Source: Whitmania pigra
Taxonomy: Eukaryota > Annelida > Clitellata > Hirudinida > Haemopidae
NCBI GenBank assembly: GCA_021613335.1
Contig: JAJTWR010000009.1
Coordinates: 218,671 to 282,670 of the forward strand
DNA: 64,000 nt
Reading direction: 5' to 3'
Positions 1 through 12,822 of this stretch are shown here, piece after piece (within the stretch, counting starts at the first letter, position 1; every line of letters begins with the position of its first letter). The position numbers were made by a program, and so were the translations under genes. The notes under the pieces are model-generated. The model had not been told where the DNA came from, ran no database searches, and saw only the letters and a program-made list of their open reading frames with translations.

Positions 1-761
1 GAATCCTGCTTACAATTTTAGAATGACGTAATAAAAACGACTGATTTATTTTCATGACTTATGCATTTCATGCATTCGTGTTTCATTGCAAAACGGCGTC
101 CTTTGAAATGTTTTTAAGTTGAAGATATTTATTTAGTTTAGTTTTTCCTAAATGTTCAAATAGTGATTAATGTAATATTAAATATAACAGATAACAATTT
201 AATCAAACAAACTGATCCTACATTGGTAAAATAAGTAAATAATGTTGCAACAATACATATTATTTACAATTTAATTTAAATTTGAAATAGTCAATATGTT
301 CGATAACCATTTGCTAATTTCTGTTTCCATCCAAATTATTAATCCAACTCTGAGCATTTTTTAGGGCATTGGTATTTTCATTTGGTAATTTCATTAGACA
401 TTTGATTTCTTCGGGATTTAGGTAATACATCACGACTGACTGAGAAAGGTATGTCCGACGAGGTCGGAAACTCTTTATCCCATATTTTCGATTTATTTCA
501 TTCCAATACAATATATATATATATATATATATATAAAACAAGGATATTGTTATTTGATAAAATTGAAGTTTCAATACAAAAAGTTTATCTTTAAAAATTC
601 CGGTTATAAAGATTGTATTAGAACTATTAAATATAACTATGCCATTTGAAAAGTAATCAAGTTGTTTAACGTAAATCATTAAACAGTTAATATCGCATTT
701 TCATATAAATAAAAATCACAGTTGTTGCAAAATACTTTTTTAAAGAACATTAACAGTTCAA
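1..761. other. AT-rich flank, no confident gene
   Basis: A (TA)n run lies at 510-535. On the minus strand, roughly 480 down to 314, an open frame ends in a polar segment with PEEIKCLMKLPNEN and a stop. It could be the terminal exon of a gene starting further right, but I found no convincing splice acceptor and do not recognise the family. Confidence 0.4.
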
Positions 762-2161
762 TTAACATTTTATTTCAAAATCTTCCTTCTTCCAGACGAG
801 GTCTCCAGCGATGAAAGTAGCTTGAACGTGCAGATTGTCATCGAGAAGAATGAAGTCGCCATCAGTGCCAAAGTCCAGGGTTCCCTTCCTGTCTTGGATC
901 TTGAGGACAAGAGCGGGATGCAGGGTGGCTGCCTCAACTGCTTCTACGATGCTGCTGCCTAGTTGAGTCATTTAAAATGCTAATTAATTTATTAAGCAGA
1001 ACCAAGTGCGCCATTTAAAATTGTAAAAATGGCAACTTAGCAATATTAAAGTTTTATTATTAATCATAATTTTTAATTGCAATTGAATTATATTAATTAA
1101 AACAAAATCACTTGATTAAATAATACACATTAACTTTTTAAAATCTTGTTGACATTGTTTCGATCTCGAATTAATGAGTTGCAAATGTACCTGTATTTTC
1201 ATGGAAAAACTTGACGCACTTGTCCATTGATGCAATACTAGATATAAACAAATTGTGTTTAAAAACCCAATAATAACTGAGCATCACTCTTAACAAAATT
1301 TCAATTAACAGCTAAAATTATTTGTACAATCGAAGCCATTGTTTGACTACACTATCGAATTGAATTATCGATCCAACCTTCCGCAGAGGGTATTTGTGCC
1401 TGCAATGACAGCCCTGTTGCCAGTGACATCAATGACTTGTTTGCCCAAGTGGTGTGTACCTTCCTGAAGACCCATGGCAGATATGGCATCAGTTACGAGG
1501 ACCAGACCTGAGTTATTCAAATTAGTAGTTGTTAATTATTATCAGTGTTAAATCAAAATAGAATACCAATGAATCGAATTTGTTCTCGATAACAAACCTT
1601 TAGGATGTGTTTTGTAGGCAATCGTAAGAGCAGCAGGGTGTGCATGGATGCCGTCAGCAATTATTCCATAGAACAGGTCTGGAGAATCAGACTTGAAAGC
1701 CGAGGCAAGAAGACCAATCAGATTTGGATTACGGTGATGGAACTGTAACGTATGAAAAGTCATCGTAAAACTTTAAATATTAAATATTACTTAATAAAAT
1801 CTCCATTGCCAGTGTAAAGTATTAGAAATTCACAAACCGGTAACATTGCATTGAAAAGATGTGTCAACATTCTGGCTCCCCTAGCGACGGCCTGTTCTCC
1901 CGTTGAAAGATCAGAAGAGGAATGGCCAAGTGAGACAACGACGTTGTTTTCTTTTAAGTAACTGATTACATCAAGTGCTCCAGGTAATTCGGGAGCGAGT
2001 GTAACCATGGCGATGTTATCCAGGTGATGATAAAACGTGACGAGTGTTTCAGCCCCGTCTTCAAAGTTGCTTACGCAATCTTTTTCATGTGCTCCCTTCA
2101 TTTCCTTACTTATAAATGGTCCCTCCAAGTGCAGACCTGTATGTATTATTTTATTTTTTAA

Positions 2162-2211
<50 letters not shown>

Positions 2212-3432
2212 CATCATCATCAACAGCAGCAGAAGCACAATTATTGTCATCACAATCCTATGGTGAACGAGACTTTAATAAAGTGTCCTCCTGTTCTAAA
2301 AATAAAAAAAGAAAAACGCGTGCGAAAATAATTCAACGATGTAAAATCTAAAAAAATCATCTAAAAACATTAAAGCCACCTGTTTCATGCTTTAATAATT
2401 TTAACCAATCCAAATCGATGGCATGCATTCGTAGGGCCACTTATCACGAATTATTAATTAGCTCTTCCTAACATTCAGATGCAATTTAATTTGGTCTCTT
2501 GAGACAACTTCCATCACATGTCATTATAAATTCTTCACAAATTTCAAATCATGTTAGAATAATAAAATATTATAATACAAAAGATGCCATTCACGGGGCA
2601 ACGCTAAAGATAATAATTTTATGTACATTTCATATTTCAAACAATTTTGCAATTTCGAAAAATTTTGATTTCGAACGTCTTGTTAGCGACAACAAAGTAT
2701 GATGTTAATAATAACATCAATTAGCATTCAAGCATTCAAATATGACAAAACCATATTAAAACCTCAACAGTACAACATGATTCAATGTGGACATATACTA
2801 TGACAACGTCACTTCTAAACATTTAAGGGACATTTAAAACTTAAAACTCACCCAAAACTCCAGCACCATCCTGACCTCCATCTTTTTTCTGAACTTTCAT
2901 CAATGCCTGGACAAAAAATGAGTTTTCTGTTTATAAAATACTTTACATTTAAATTCGTTTTTAATAATACCTTCTGGTAAATGTCGTTCTTGCTAGTGAT
3001 AACGGTGGGGCAGAAAGAAGTCACTCCATGAGCTAAAAGTCCTTTAGATACTTTAGAGATATTCTCGCAAATGTTCTCTGGATCGAGTGTGAAATCGCAA
3101 CCAAAAGCTCCTGAAACAAAAGGACTCAATCTGACGACTGTGATTTATTAGCCTCCAATTAAGAACTGATTAAGATATTAAGAAGTAATTAAGATATTAA
3201 AAACTAATAAAGACATTGCAAATGTCTTACCATTTATTTGGAGGTCAATGAGCCCAGGAAACAAGTAGCAACCCTTACAATCCACCTTCACTCCTGAAAC
3301 AATCTTCTCATCGAAAAAGATTCCATCAGGTTTGATTATCTTTCCATCGCGGATCCAAAGATCTTCTCTGACGATCTTGTGATCCCTGAGAATTCGACAG
3401 TTCACGAACTGATAGACGAGTCCGCTTTGCAT
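762..3432 (-). CDS. AMDHD2: N-acetylglucosamine-6-phosphate deacetylase, AMDHD2-like, copy 1
   Basis: The enzyme removes acetate from GlcNAc-6-phosphate to give glucosamine-6-phosphate in cytosolic amino-sugar catabolism. Eight exons join in frame: 3432-3231, 3110-2971, 2906-2852, 2136-1838, 1742-1598, 1507-1378, 1237-1191 and 958-762, all with GT-AG borders. The protein starts [17 protein letters not shown] and is about 400 residues, usual for the family. Visible amidohydrolase motifs are [15 protein letters not shown] (metal-binding Glu), LGHSS and HLFNAM (metal-binding His), FHHR, DGIHAHP and VTDAISAMG with the catalytic Asp. The end, [17 protein letters not shown] then [14 protein letters not shown], matches animal AMDHD2. 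The start is the first ATG in frame; an upstream in-frame TTG is ignored. No break was seen, so it is probably functional. Exons 6 and 8 are nearly identical to copy 2 at 9466-12822; other exons are not. Confidence 0.93.
2162..2230. repeat. (ATT)n-(ATC)n-(CAG)n microsatellite in AMDHD2 copy 1 intron
   Basis: About 50 bp of ATT repeats pass into ATC and then CAG-type triplets, inside the intron between exons 3 and 4. Confidence 0.95.
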
Positions 3433-4487
3433 TTTCGATTGCAAATGTTGTCCGTTTGCGAAATTCGAGATTGCCTTTTATGGTGCTAACAGCCAATCAT
3501 ATGATGCACTTTTGTATGTAAAGCACAAAGCGCTGCGTTCAACTCTGACCTTCCTAAACTTATCGGTTTGTCTCTGCCCCACTAAAATTCAGTTGACATT
3601 AGTTGCGTAACACGTTCGCATGTCATTCATTGATACTTTGGTTAACTTTATGCGAATGTTTGGGCACAACCTAATCCTTAGCCAACAAGCTATTCAAGTC
3701 TCCTAGAAGTTTACGGTAACGAAGACCCTGTTGCGCAAGCATCACAATCTGATAACCAAAGCTCATTGTCAGAGTTTGCAACTTCAAGAAAGACAAGTGA
3801 ACTTCACTTCTCAGTTATTTATTGCACTTCGTCACCTCAAGTGACCTCGTCAAGGTCAGCCATCGTTACGGATCTTAATTACTACAGCACACCATCTTAA
3901 TGAAATTGTTAACGCAATCACGACACGATTAAGAATAAAATGTCTCGTTAATAAGTTCAAATGCTACCGAGTCTCTCAGGCGAGAGACGAAAATATCATC
4001 TACTTTGATGCCGTGTTCTTAAATTAACAAAGCAAACCAGCTGACATGATGGAACTTTCAAACTATCACAACAACCGGAACAACAACAAAGATCCTATTA
4101 GCTAGTAATAGTAATAGTTATTAATAATAAGAGTGTCGACAACTTGGTTCTAAATGTGGCAAATGAGCAGCACGTAAGCGCCGGTCGTGAGCTAAATATC
4201 AGGAAGGTGCACACGATCAGTAATAACCGGAATAATTGGAGAACTGAGAAAGAACGTTAAACGCGCAACTTTTACAACGACGCCAACAATAATACCATTG
4301 GAGCTTGTGAGACAAAATTGCAAACAATTGGAAATGTTTATCGATTGTGTATGAGCACAAAAATTGGAAATTATTTTGAAAGTGGAGCTTGGATATCAAA
4401 ATATCTAAAAATAATCAATTTCATATAACATTAGCAAACAAACTACAATCCATAACATGTTAGCATATAGAAATATGAGGAATGATT
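3433..4487. other. Intergenic region between AMDHD2 copy 1 and BicD
   Basis: The 5' flank of AMDHD2 copy 1 and the 3' flank of the BicD gene. It is less AT-rich than other intergenic stretches here. The promoter of copy 1 should lie in its left part, but I see no clear TATA box and no recognisable coding exon. Confidence 0.5.
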
Positions 4488-7400
4488 TTATTTATATTTC
4501 GAAGAATTGTAAAGCAATGGAGCAAAAGAAGACTGTTTCTGAGAATCCGACAAATTCGAAGCCCTCGAAGGCGAAAAACGAGATCTCATAGGCGGTCTAG
4601 GAGAGAGCAAATTAGCTCTCCTGCTCTCCGATTGGCCGTCGATGCTAAGCCCCTCCGAATGCGAGTCCTGGTCGGAAAAGAGATCGACAGAAATGCCATG
4701 ACTTTGAAGTTTCTTAAGAAGGATGAGTTTGTGCTGAATTGCAATCCTTAGCAGACTGTTGAGGGTCTTTCGCTCCAATTCCGAACAACTGAGCTGCAAA
4801 GCGAAAGAAAGGATGCGAGGACCGAAGAAGAATGAGGAAATAAGAAATAATCGAGTAAGAAATTCTACCCTCTCCTGTAGATCATTCATTTCACAGGAGT
4901 ACTGATCACACTGCTTGATGAGAGTTTGTTCTGAGACAAACTTCATTCCTTCCTTTTCCTTCAGTCCATCTATCTCCCTCTTCAGATCCTCTGCCATTCT
5001 CATCTTCATCTTCAACTCTGCATCATGTTGTTGCTTCAGTTTGTCGATGCTCGATTCATAAACTGTTTTGTTGGCTGCCAACATCTAAAATAACAAATGA
5101 GACCACAAAATATAAATGAACACTCACAAACTAGCACAAAAAAACCTCACGTGAAACATTAAATAACATTTTATGACACAGGCTAATTTGTAAGCCCATG
5201 TTATTCCTTATTGCAAATGTACGTATTTATCTTGTCGTAAATGTATTGATCTTGATTGTCAATGATGTTGCAAAAAATACCTGTCTGAGGGACATCATCT
5301 GTTCAGTTTTAGCAGCTAGGAGAGATTGAAGTTGGAAAATCTGTTCGTGGAGTTCAAAGTTCGATGAACACGGAGGTGCGTGCGCGACCACGGATTGTCC
5401 GATCGAGAAGGAAGAAGTGAGTGAGGAGGTTGCTAGTGACGACGATTCCCTCGCTCGGACTGCGAACTTCGTGTCGAGCATTCTGTTGGCAACTCGCCGA
5501 GAATATCTTCGGAAAGAAATAAAGGAAAATGACTGAGATGCATTAAAGATGGAGACAGAAAATATTGAAGTATAAGCCGGTTTTGTGTATTTAATGAAAC
5601 ATTTTCTTCTAAAAATTGGAGCACATCTGACTTCTAAGCTCCAACATTTCGGGTTTAGAAAACTAATAAATAACTTTGAACTGTTTGTAAATGATTAGAA
5701 ACTAATCCTCACGAATCAATATGTCAAGTTGTCAGAAACAACTGACTAACCTCATGAGATCAATGGATGATGCTAATAGCTTGGTGCAGTCCACCTCCAT
5801 CATCCACACAGACTCATCAACAACTGATAAAAAGGATGATATTATCTTCACTGCTTTATCGCTGGCATTATTAAGTTAACAGCTTAAAGGAAGCGTTCCG
5901 AAAAAGAAGCTCCTTGCAATTAAGAAGCTATTTGAAAGCATTATGAAGTTTTGGTTGAAATAAAATTCTGATTGCTGCAAGAATCACATCTAGTTGTGGT
6001 AATTGGTTTTAAAGTGGATATGAATTGGGATTTTCTTATTATTTACTTATTTATTATGTTTAAATAATTAATCTGTAATTGGTCTATTGAATAAATCTTA
6101 TTACAGGTGAAACAAGAAATCGTATTTTTAATAATAATCGAAATAATTAAAAGTCGCACATTACAGCAAAAGCCATCATCACCTCGCAGAAGTGCATTTT
6201 AAATTGTTGGTGAATGAAGTTGTAAACACCTGGGGTATTCTTTGGCAAAGACTTTGAGAGAACAAAGGAAGGGATGCGACTCTTGAGAATGTCCCCGTCA
6301 GATCGACCGACTTTGGCCTGAACGGAAGCCTTTCTGGCATCGACGTGAGTCATGGCCTTCGAGTTGAGACTCTCCTCTGCCGCACTGCAGAGCGTCGTGT
6401 ACGTCGACTGCGCTTCGGTCACCATGTCGAGCAGGACGACCCTCAAATTCTGCAAGCACCTCAGGGCGTCATCCATGTTCTCCTCGTTCGAGGAACTCTC
6501 AGTTTGGGTTCCCAGAGTTGATGTTTCTGCACAACAATATTATGGAGTTAATGAAGATCAAGGGCCAAATGTTGTGATAAATTTAAAAAGATGCTTCATT
6601 TCAGCACACATCATTCACAACAAACCTTGCAATTTGACCAACTCCACTTTCTCCAAATGACCTTGAATATTTTTCTGCAGCATAACATTCAAATTAATTC
6701 AGTTGATCACCATTAAAAAGTGCAAACTGACAACATTAACATTTTCTAGCAAGCATTAAACCTCAATATTTTCAAGAAAGCAAAATCAGGCTAAACAACA
6801 GAAGTGAATAAGCATTCACCTACCAGTTCCCATCTTTTGCACAAAAACGTGTTTTTATTTTCTTTGATTGTGATAATAAAATAAAACCGAATCAAATCAA
6901 GAAAATTAAATTCAACCATTCCCCTCCGAATTACAAACCTCATCGGTTTCGTTTTCCAGAGTTTTCTTCAAATCTTCAATTGTTTTGTTGAGTTTCAAGT
7001 TTTCCATCTCCAAATGCTCGATGTTTGCAATGTACTCATCATGACTCATCATCAACTCACTCATCAAATCTTTGGACTTCCTGGTTCTTGGTTTCTTTTT
7101 CTCCTTTCTGTCAGAGGTTTTAGTGAGGCAATCACTTTTAATGATGGCTGAAGCATCTTCCAAACTGTCACTCATGATTGCATTCAATTTTTCATGATCT
7201 TTATCATCATCAACATCTTCGTCATCGTTGCATGTCATGAATCCATCAAGTAATGCAGAGATGTTGTCAACTGAAATATCTCCAGCCATAGAAGATGGCC
7301 CACCAATAAGACTGTGAAGGGAAGCCACGGTCGAAGCATTCAAGAAGGTCCCCTCGTCAGATAGTACCCTGGAATCGAGCTCCCTCTTGTACCTCATCTT

Positions 7401-8464
7401 CATCTCTCTCTCGTCCCTCAACATGTCGTTCGTTTCCCGAAGACTCCTTTCCATTTCCACTTTTAGCGAGCCGTGTCTTTTCAACTCCAAAGACAGCTCA
7501 TCCACTTTCTCCAAGAGTCTTTTGTTTTCTGATTGGATGGCATCAAAGTGTTGCAAGGATTTCAGCAGATGTGAAACCTGCACTTGAAGTTCCACATTGT
7601 CTGACTCAAGGATGTCACAATTCTTCAAGGCAAAACTTTCTCTGGATTCACAGTCTTTCAAATCATCTTTTACTTTCTTTAACTGTAAATGTTCACAAAG
7701 TAATTTTATCAAGAATGGTAAATAAGTCAGTAAAATCAAAAAAAAGAAAGAGATGCACCTGTGCTTTTGTGTTCTCATTCAGTAACTGGCTTTGCTTCAT
7801 GAGCTCCTCTAATTTGTCCCTTTCCTCCAGACTGTGAGACAGTTGCTTCTTGTAGCTTCTGAGTTCATTCTCAAGATCTTCCCTCTCCCTTCTGCTCATT
7901 TCTTCGTGGATCATTCGCTTCTCTTCTTCTGCAATGTCAGCTTCTTCCAAAGCTTTGTTGTGTTGTTGCATTGCAGCAAGAGCCTTTTAATGCCAATTAA
8001 TAAAAAAAATAGTGTCTCAACAATCTGATAAATTTATCAATTCTTCATTGATTTGAAAATTGATTCATTGACCTGATTTATATTATATTATACACAAGCT
8101 TGTAATTGTAGTTTCCATGTCTTTTACAATATTATGTCATATTAGTATGTAACAGTGAAAGCGAATGTTTCTATTCCCTCTACACAGATTTGTTACATCT
8201 GTAAACTTTGATGACAAAATAATTATCAAGCTTTTAAAAATGTTCAACCTCTTGAGCACAATTCAGTTGAGCTCTGAGATTCTCCATTGAAGACTCCTTT
8301 TGTTCTAGCAGTAACTTTAACATTTTCTTTTCTTCGAGAATTGCCAATCCATATTCAGCAGCATCTGCCTTTTCCTTGTTGCTCCTTTCTAGATTCATTT
8401 TCAGCTGCCTCAATTCACTTTGCAAGTCATCAGACTTGACAGTTCGTGATACATCTTTATCCAT
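4488..8464 (-). CDS. BICD: Bicaudal-D homologue, coiled-coil dynein/dynactin cargo adaptor
   Basis: Family role: links dynein-dynactin (N-terminal coiled coil) to cargo such as Rab6 vesicles (C-terminal coiled coil). Nine exons: 8464-8249, 7983-7759, 7682-6939, 6674-6626, 6526-6183, about 5845-5751 (start uncertain), 5506-5281, 5084-4869 and 4793-4488. Exon 1 holds the CC1 box, AAEYGLAILEEKKMLKLLLEQ, with the Ala-Ala and Gly that contact dynein light intermediate chain. Exon 3 encodes a long heptad-rich coil and an acidic linker. The last exons carry LQSLLAAKTEQMMSLRQ, LAANKT and KTLNSLLRIAIQHKL, the conserved cargo-binding end of BicD. Total is about 800 residues, close to vertebrate BICD2. 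The middle is poorly conserved and carries stretches such as NDDEDVDDDKD. No disabling change was seen. The gene lies between two AMDHD2-like copies in opposite orientation. Confidence 0.9.
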
Positions 8465-9465
8465 TTACAACTCTCAATTGAAACATTTCTAAAATAGCCT
8501 TAAATTAAAATAAAAAATCATTGTCAAAAAATATGAAAACCTGGATATTTGTTACCGGCTCTAATGAAATGAATCGTTCATCTCAAAACAACGGCGCCGT
8601 AATTAAAAGTGACGTTACATTAATAAAATATTCAATGCTTATTAATTACAAGTTTATCTAATATAAATTACTATAAGTATTTAATGTAAAAACAGTAAAT
8701 GTAAAAACGTTTCAAGTTCATCCTCGGGATCATGCATAACTAACGTTCTTAGAGACGACTTTGTTATAAGCTGGAATTCAATCAAAATTAATTTTAATGT
8801 AAATCAAATAATAAATTATTAAAAGAGTCAACTAACGCTACATGTCAGGTCCCTTTGAGTACTTCAATACCTGAAGTGACAATACTAAAGTGTATCTTCA
8901 GCAGTGAGGTTCTTTGGATAATATTATCTAAAAAGGGTTGAAGTTTGAATAAATTAAAGATTTAAAGCTGTGAACAGACAAATTAACAAAGTTTAAGCTA
9001 AGTAATTACCAATTCCAACGTTACAATGATGTACTTTACAAATTAAGGCCACCATCAAATTGACTTGCAGGAATAAAATAGTCTACAATTTCAGGTTTTT
9101 TAGGCATTGTTTTAACGATATATATGCTTAATGACAAAGTTAAGATCAAATAAGTAAAATTTATATTTTTTAAAGTGCAATTAACGTTTAAAACATATTA
9201 ACTAATTACGTTTAATCCTTCGTGAACTATTTTTTGGAATTGCTAAATTTAAGTTGAGAAATTATTGTCAATTCTTTAATTTTAATCTCATTTTAATTAA
9301 TTTAGTTAATTCAGTTAATGATTAAATTAAATAATATGTTAATTAATTTTTATTTTAACAGTTTGAGTTCAGAAAAGCTGACAATCACTCTCGTGATAAG
9401 ATAAATAAAGGGTCTAGGGTTTAATGTCACTGGGATTTTAATAGGAGTTTTAATCCATATTCAAT
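8465..9465. promoter_or_regulatory. Divergent intergenic region between BicD and AMDHD2 copy 2
   Basis: One kilobase separates the BicD start (minus) from the start of AMDHD2 copy 2 (plus), so both promoters should lie here. The sequence is very AT-rich, with no coding potential I trust and no obvious TATA or initiator. The assignment rests on gene orientation only. Confidence 0.4.
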
Positions 9466-12400
9466 ATGGTGAACGAGGGACATATCGATGCAAATTCCTC
9501 TGGAGACAATCATTTTAAATATGAGAAAGGAAAACTGTATCAATTCGTCAATTGTCGTATTTTGAGGCAACACAGAATATTTGAAGAAGATTTTTGGGTT
9601 CGTGATGGTGTAATAATGAATCCGGAGAAAATATTCTTTGATGAGAAGATTCGAGCAGATTATGTTGTAAATTGCAATGGATGTTTCTTGTTTCCCGGCT
9701 TGATCGATCTTCAGATAAATGGTACAAATTTCCCGCAAACCTTTTGTAAAATGCTGAATATATGCGTGTTACTTTTTCCTTACGCAGTTACATTTAATTG
9801 TAGGAGCCTTTGGGCGTGACTTTTCATTAGATCCTGAAAATATTTGTGCTAACATAGACACAGTCGCCAAAGGATTACTGGCTCACGGCGTCACATCTTT
9901 TTGCCCAACTATTGTTACTAGCACGCCCGATCTTTATGTACAAGTAAGCTTAAGTTGTTTTTTGAAATTTTTTTATTTCCATAAACAATGTGTTTATGAG
10001 AATGCACTAAATTTATTTGATTTTCAGATTCTTGCAAGAGCAAGCAAGAAAAAAGGAGGGAGACAAGGTGCAGGTGTACTAGGTGGACATTATGTTCTTT
10101 ATGATTTAAGTCTACATAGACTAAATTTTAATCATGTCAGTAAAATTTGATTTTTAAAACCATTCAATCAGGCCTACATTTAGAGGGACCTTTTATAAGC
10201 AAGGAAATGAAGGGAGCACATGAGTTAGAATGCATCAGCTCTTTTGGGGATGGCATTGAAACCCTTCGTACCTTTTACAATCACTTGGATAACATTGCCA
10301 TCATCACCCTTGCCCCTGAGTTGCCTGGAGCCCTTGATGTGATTGGTTATTTGTCTGAGAAGGGTGTTGTTGTGTCTCTGGGTCATTCTTCAGCCTGCTT
10401 GTCAGTTGGAGAGAAAGCTGTTGAAAGAGGAGCCAGATTTATCACTCATCTCTTTAATGCAATGCTGCCTGTTAGTTGTATAATGATGTTCTTTTTAATG
10501 TCTATCAGTTTTGTAATTTTATCTTTATTTAATGGATTCAAATCAAAAATTTACTATTCTTCATGAAGTTGACCCTAAAATTAATTCATCTGGAAGGATA
10601 AGCAGTTTTCCAAAGTAATTTTAATTGTAATGGGTCTGCAAGAGGTTTTTTCAAATCGGATGTTATTATTGATACTACTTTAATTTGGCAACATAGTTTA
10701 TGTGTTATATATTTAAGCATTGATATGTTTATATATTGTAATTATCATGTAAATAAGTTTTAATCACAGTGAGTTTCAGAATAAAATATCCATTGCAGTT
10801 CCACCACAGGGATCCACATCTTGTTGGTCTCCTGTCGGTCGAAAAGACTCCAAACTCTCCTAAGATTTACTATGGTATAATTGCTGATGGCATCCATACT
10901 CACCCTGCTGCTCTTAGGATTGCTCACAGGTCTCACCCAAAAGGTGAAACTTTTTCTCTACATTGCAATAATTCTGGTCAAAATGATTACAGTTGAATCC
11001 AGTTATGTCGTCAGCTTAGGGGTTTGCCAAAAAGCGTCGAGACAAACGATGATCCATGTAACCAAAAATCGCAACAAAAATTTATATTTTATTTTGATGA
11101 CATCATTACGTACATGTTTGCTAGCAACAAAAGGCATTTTTGGCTTCCATCCATGTTAACAGCAACTAGCACTGTTAAGTGGGTCCTTCGACTTTTTTCC
11201 ACCATGACAAGCCTCAACTTGAAATGCCGCTTGTATAACATTGTTTGCCTGGAAGGCATTTCCAGATCACCCCAGTTTCATCAGCATTAAAAATGATTCA
11301 ACTCTCACAGGTATCCAATGTTGGATGCATTTGAGTGTTCAGTTCATTGAAGAATCCACTTGAACTGCAGTTCCCTCTCCACAAATTGCTTTGAAAACAA
11401 TGTTGTGCCTCTATTTGAAATGATCCAGCCACCCTAGGTGTCTTAGCTTGGAAGCAAAGATGCCTTCTCCACCAGCAAGGGACCATTGACGGGAACTTGT
11501 TATTGCTCACGAATTTGTGAACCATTGAAGCACTACATCATCAACATCTTTGTGCTCAGCCACTGTAAGTTTTTTCTTACTGGATCAAAGACAGACTTCT
11601 TGTATGATTGCTTTATCGCATTGGCCTTCTTTATCCATCCTGAAATTGTGTTTGGTGGAATGCCATACTGATGACTAGGCTTTGTTCCTTTTTCTAGCAG
11701 TATGATTTCATACTTTTACTCTATTGATTGATTGTTCAGTTTAACACCTCCAGACATTTTAAAAACAAAAAAAAATAAACTAGGATAGCTACAGCCCTTA
11801 TGATAAGGTTCAGTGACATAAAAGAATCGACATAACAGATGAGAAAATGCTATGACAAAGTGGGAATTTGGTGGTTCCACTTTGCAGTCAGCAAATAGTC
11901 ATGGGGATCGAGACAAATGATGTAAAGTGGCGAATTTGGCTCTCCTTTGTACTCTGAGATATTTGTACTTTGAGATATTGGGATTGGACAACATAGGAGA
12001 ATCGACACAACCAATGAGAAGATGCTAAGACAAAGAGGGAGTTTGGTGGTTCCACTTAAAAAATTAAAGAATTAATAGTTAACTGAGCTCGAGATAAGTG
12101 TGTTCCACTGTAATTTCATTTAATTGGTTCTGTTTTAGAATTAATTAGTTTAAACTTGAGCGGGAAATTTGTTGACTTGTTTTTATGATTCTGATTGTGA
12201 TTCATTATCTTTTCATTGAGTTTCATTTTATAATCGATGAATGAGACAGGCATTGTGCTAGTAACTGATGCTATATCTGCCATGGGTCTTCAGGAAGGTA
12301 CACACCACTTGGGCAAACAAGTCATTGATGTCACTTGCAACAGGGCTGTCATTGCAGGCACAAATACCCTCTGCGGAAGGTTGGATTGATTGCTATCACC

Positions 12401-12822
12401 ATTTGAATAAATTAAAATGATGGAATTAATGAGAGAAGAATTATCAAGTTTAATTTTATATTGGCTAGCATTGCATCACTGGATCAGTGTGTCAGGTATT
12501 TTCATGAGAATGCAGGTCAGTCGCATTATTATATTTCATATGAGGACATATTCAATATGTCTGCATAATTTTGTCTTCTTTAATTTATTAAATGCCCAAT
12601 TATTTTTCCTCAGCTAATGACATCATGGAAGCAGTTGAGGCAGCCACCCTGCATCCCGCTCTTGTCCTCAAGATCCAAGACAGGAAGGGAACCCTGGACT
12701 TTGGCACTGATGGCGACTTCATTCTTCTCGATGACGATCTGCATGTTCAAGCTACTTTCATTGCTGGAGACCTCGTCTGGAAGAAGAATAATTTTAAATT
12801 TGAATTCAAAGAACGTACTTGA
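9466..12822 (+). CDS. AMDHD2: N-acetylglucosamine-6-phosphate deacetylase, AMDHD2-like, copy 2
   Basis: Same enzyme and same eight-exon structure as copy 1, on the other strand: 9466-9721, 9804-9943, 10028-10082, 10172-10470, 10799-10943, 12250-12379, 12469-12515 and 12614-12822. Intron phases match copy 1, so this is a DNA-level duplication, not a retrocopy. HLEGPF, LGHSS, HLFNAM, FHHRDP, DGIHTHP and VTDAISAMG are all intact. The N terminus is longer ([16 protein letters not shown]). The intron between exons 5 and 6 is about 1.3 kb, much longer than in copy 1, because a pogo-like transposon was inserted. Exon 6 has Cys (DVTCNRAV) where copy 1 has Gly. An AATAAA lies at 13106, about 280 nt past the stop. 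No stop or frameshift was seen, so it is probably functional. Confidence 0.92.
11160..11757 (-). pseudogene. Tigger/pogo transposase remnant (CENP-B-like HTH plus DDE start)
   Basis: Reading leftward from about 11757, a CENP-B-type helix-turn-helix is visible: [10 protein letters not shown], then [18 protein letters not shown]. Near 11290-11230 the frame gives [16 protein letters not shown], the block holding the first catalytic Asp of pogo/Tigger transposases. Between them are in-frame stops and a frame change. The remaining catalytic Asp residues are not found, so the enzyme is dead. Confidence 0.8.
11818..12058. repeat. Subterminal direct duplication inside the Tigger-like element
   Basis: A segment of about 70 bp at roughly 11818-11885 (GAATCGACATAACAGATGAG ... 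TTTGGTGGTTCCACTT) recurs diverged at roughly 11985-12058 near the right end of the element. Confidence 0.75.

Larger units (their letters stand above)
10990..12110 (-). mobile_element. Tigger/pogo-like DNA transposon, degenerate, in AMDHD2 copy 2 intron
   Basis: The 1,121-bp element is bounded by imperfect inverted ends beginning CAGT (CAGTTGAATCC left, CAGTGGAACAC right) and flanked by TA on both sides (10988-10989 and 12111-12112), the target duplication of pogo/Tc1-mariner elements. A broken transposase frame inside runs on the minus strand, antisense to the host gene. Confidence 0.85.

Noticed and set aside
314..679. Minus-strand frame ending NNLDGNRN as a gene
   Set aside because: The left part looks coding-like, but most of the frame runs through a (TA)n tract and no acceptor or family was found.
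4482..4751. Plus-strand Arg-rich frame
   Set aside because: Antisense of the conserved last BicD exon.
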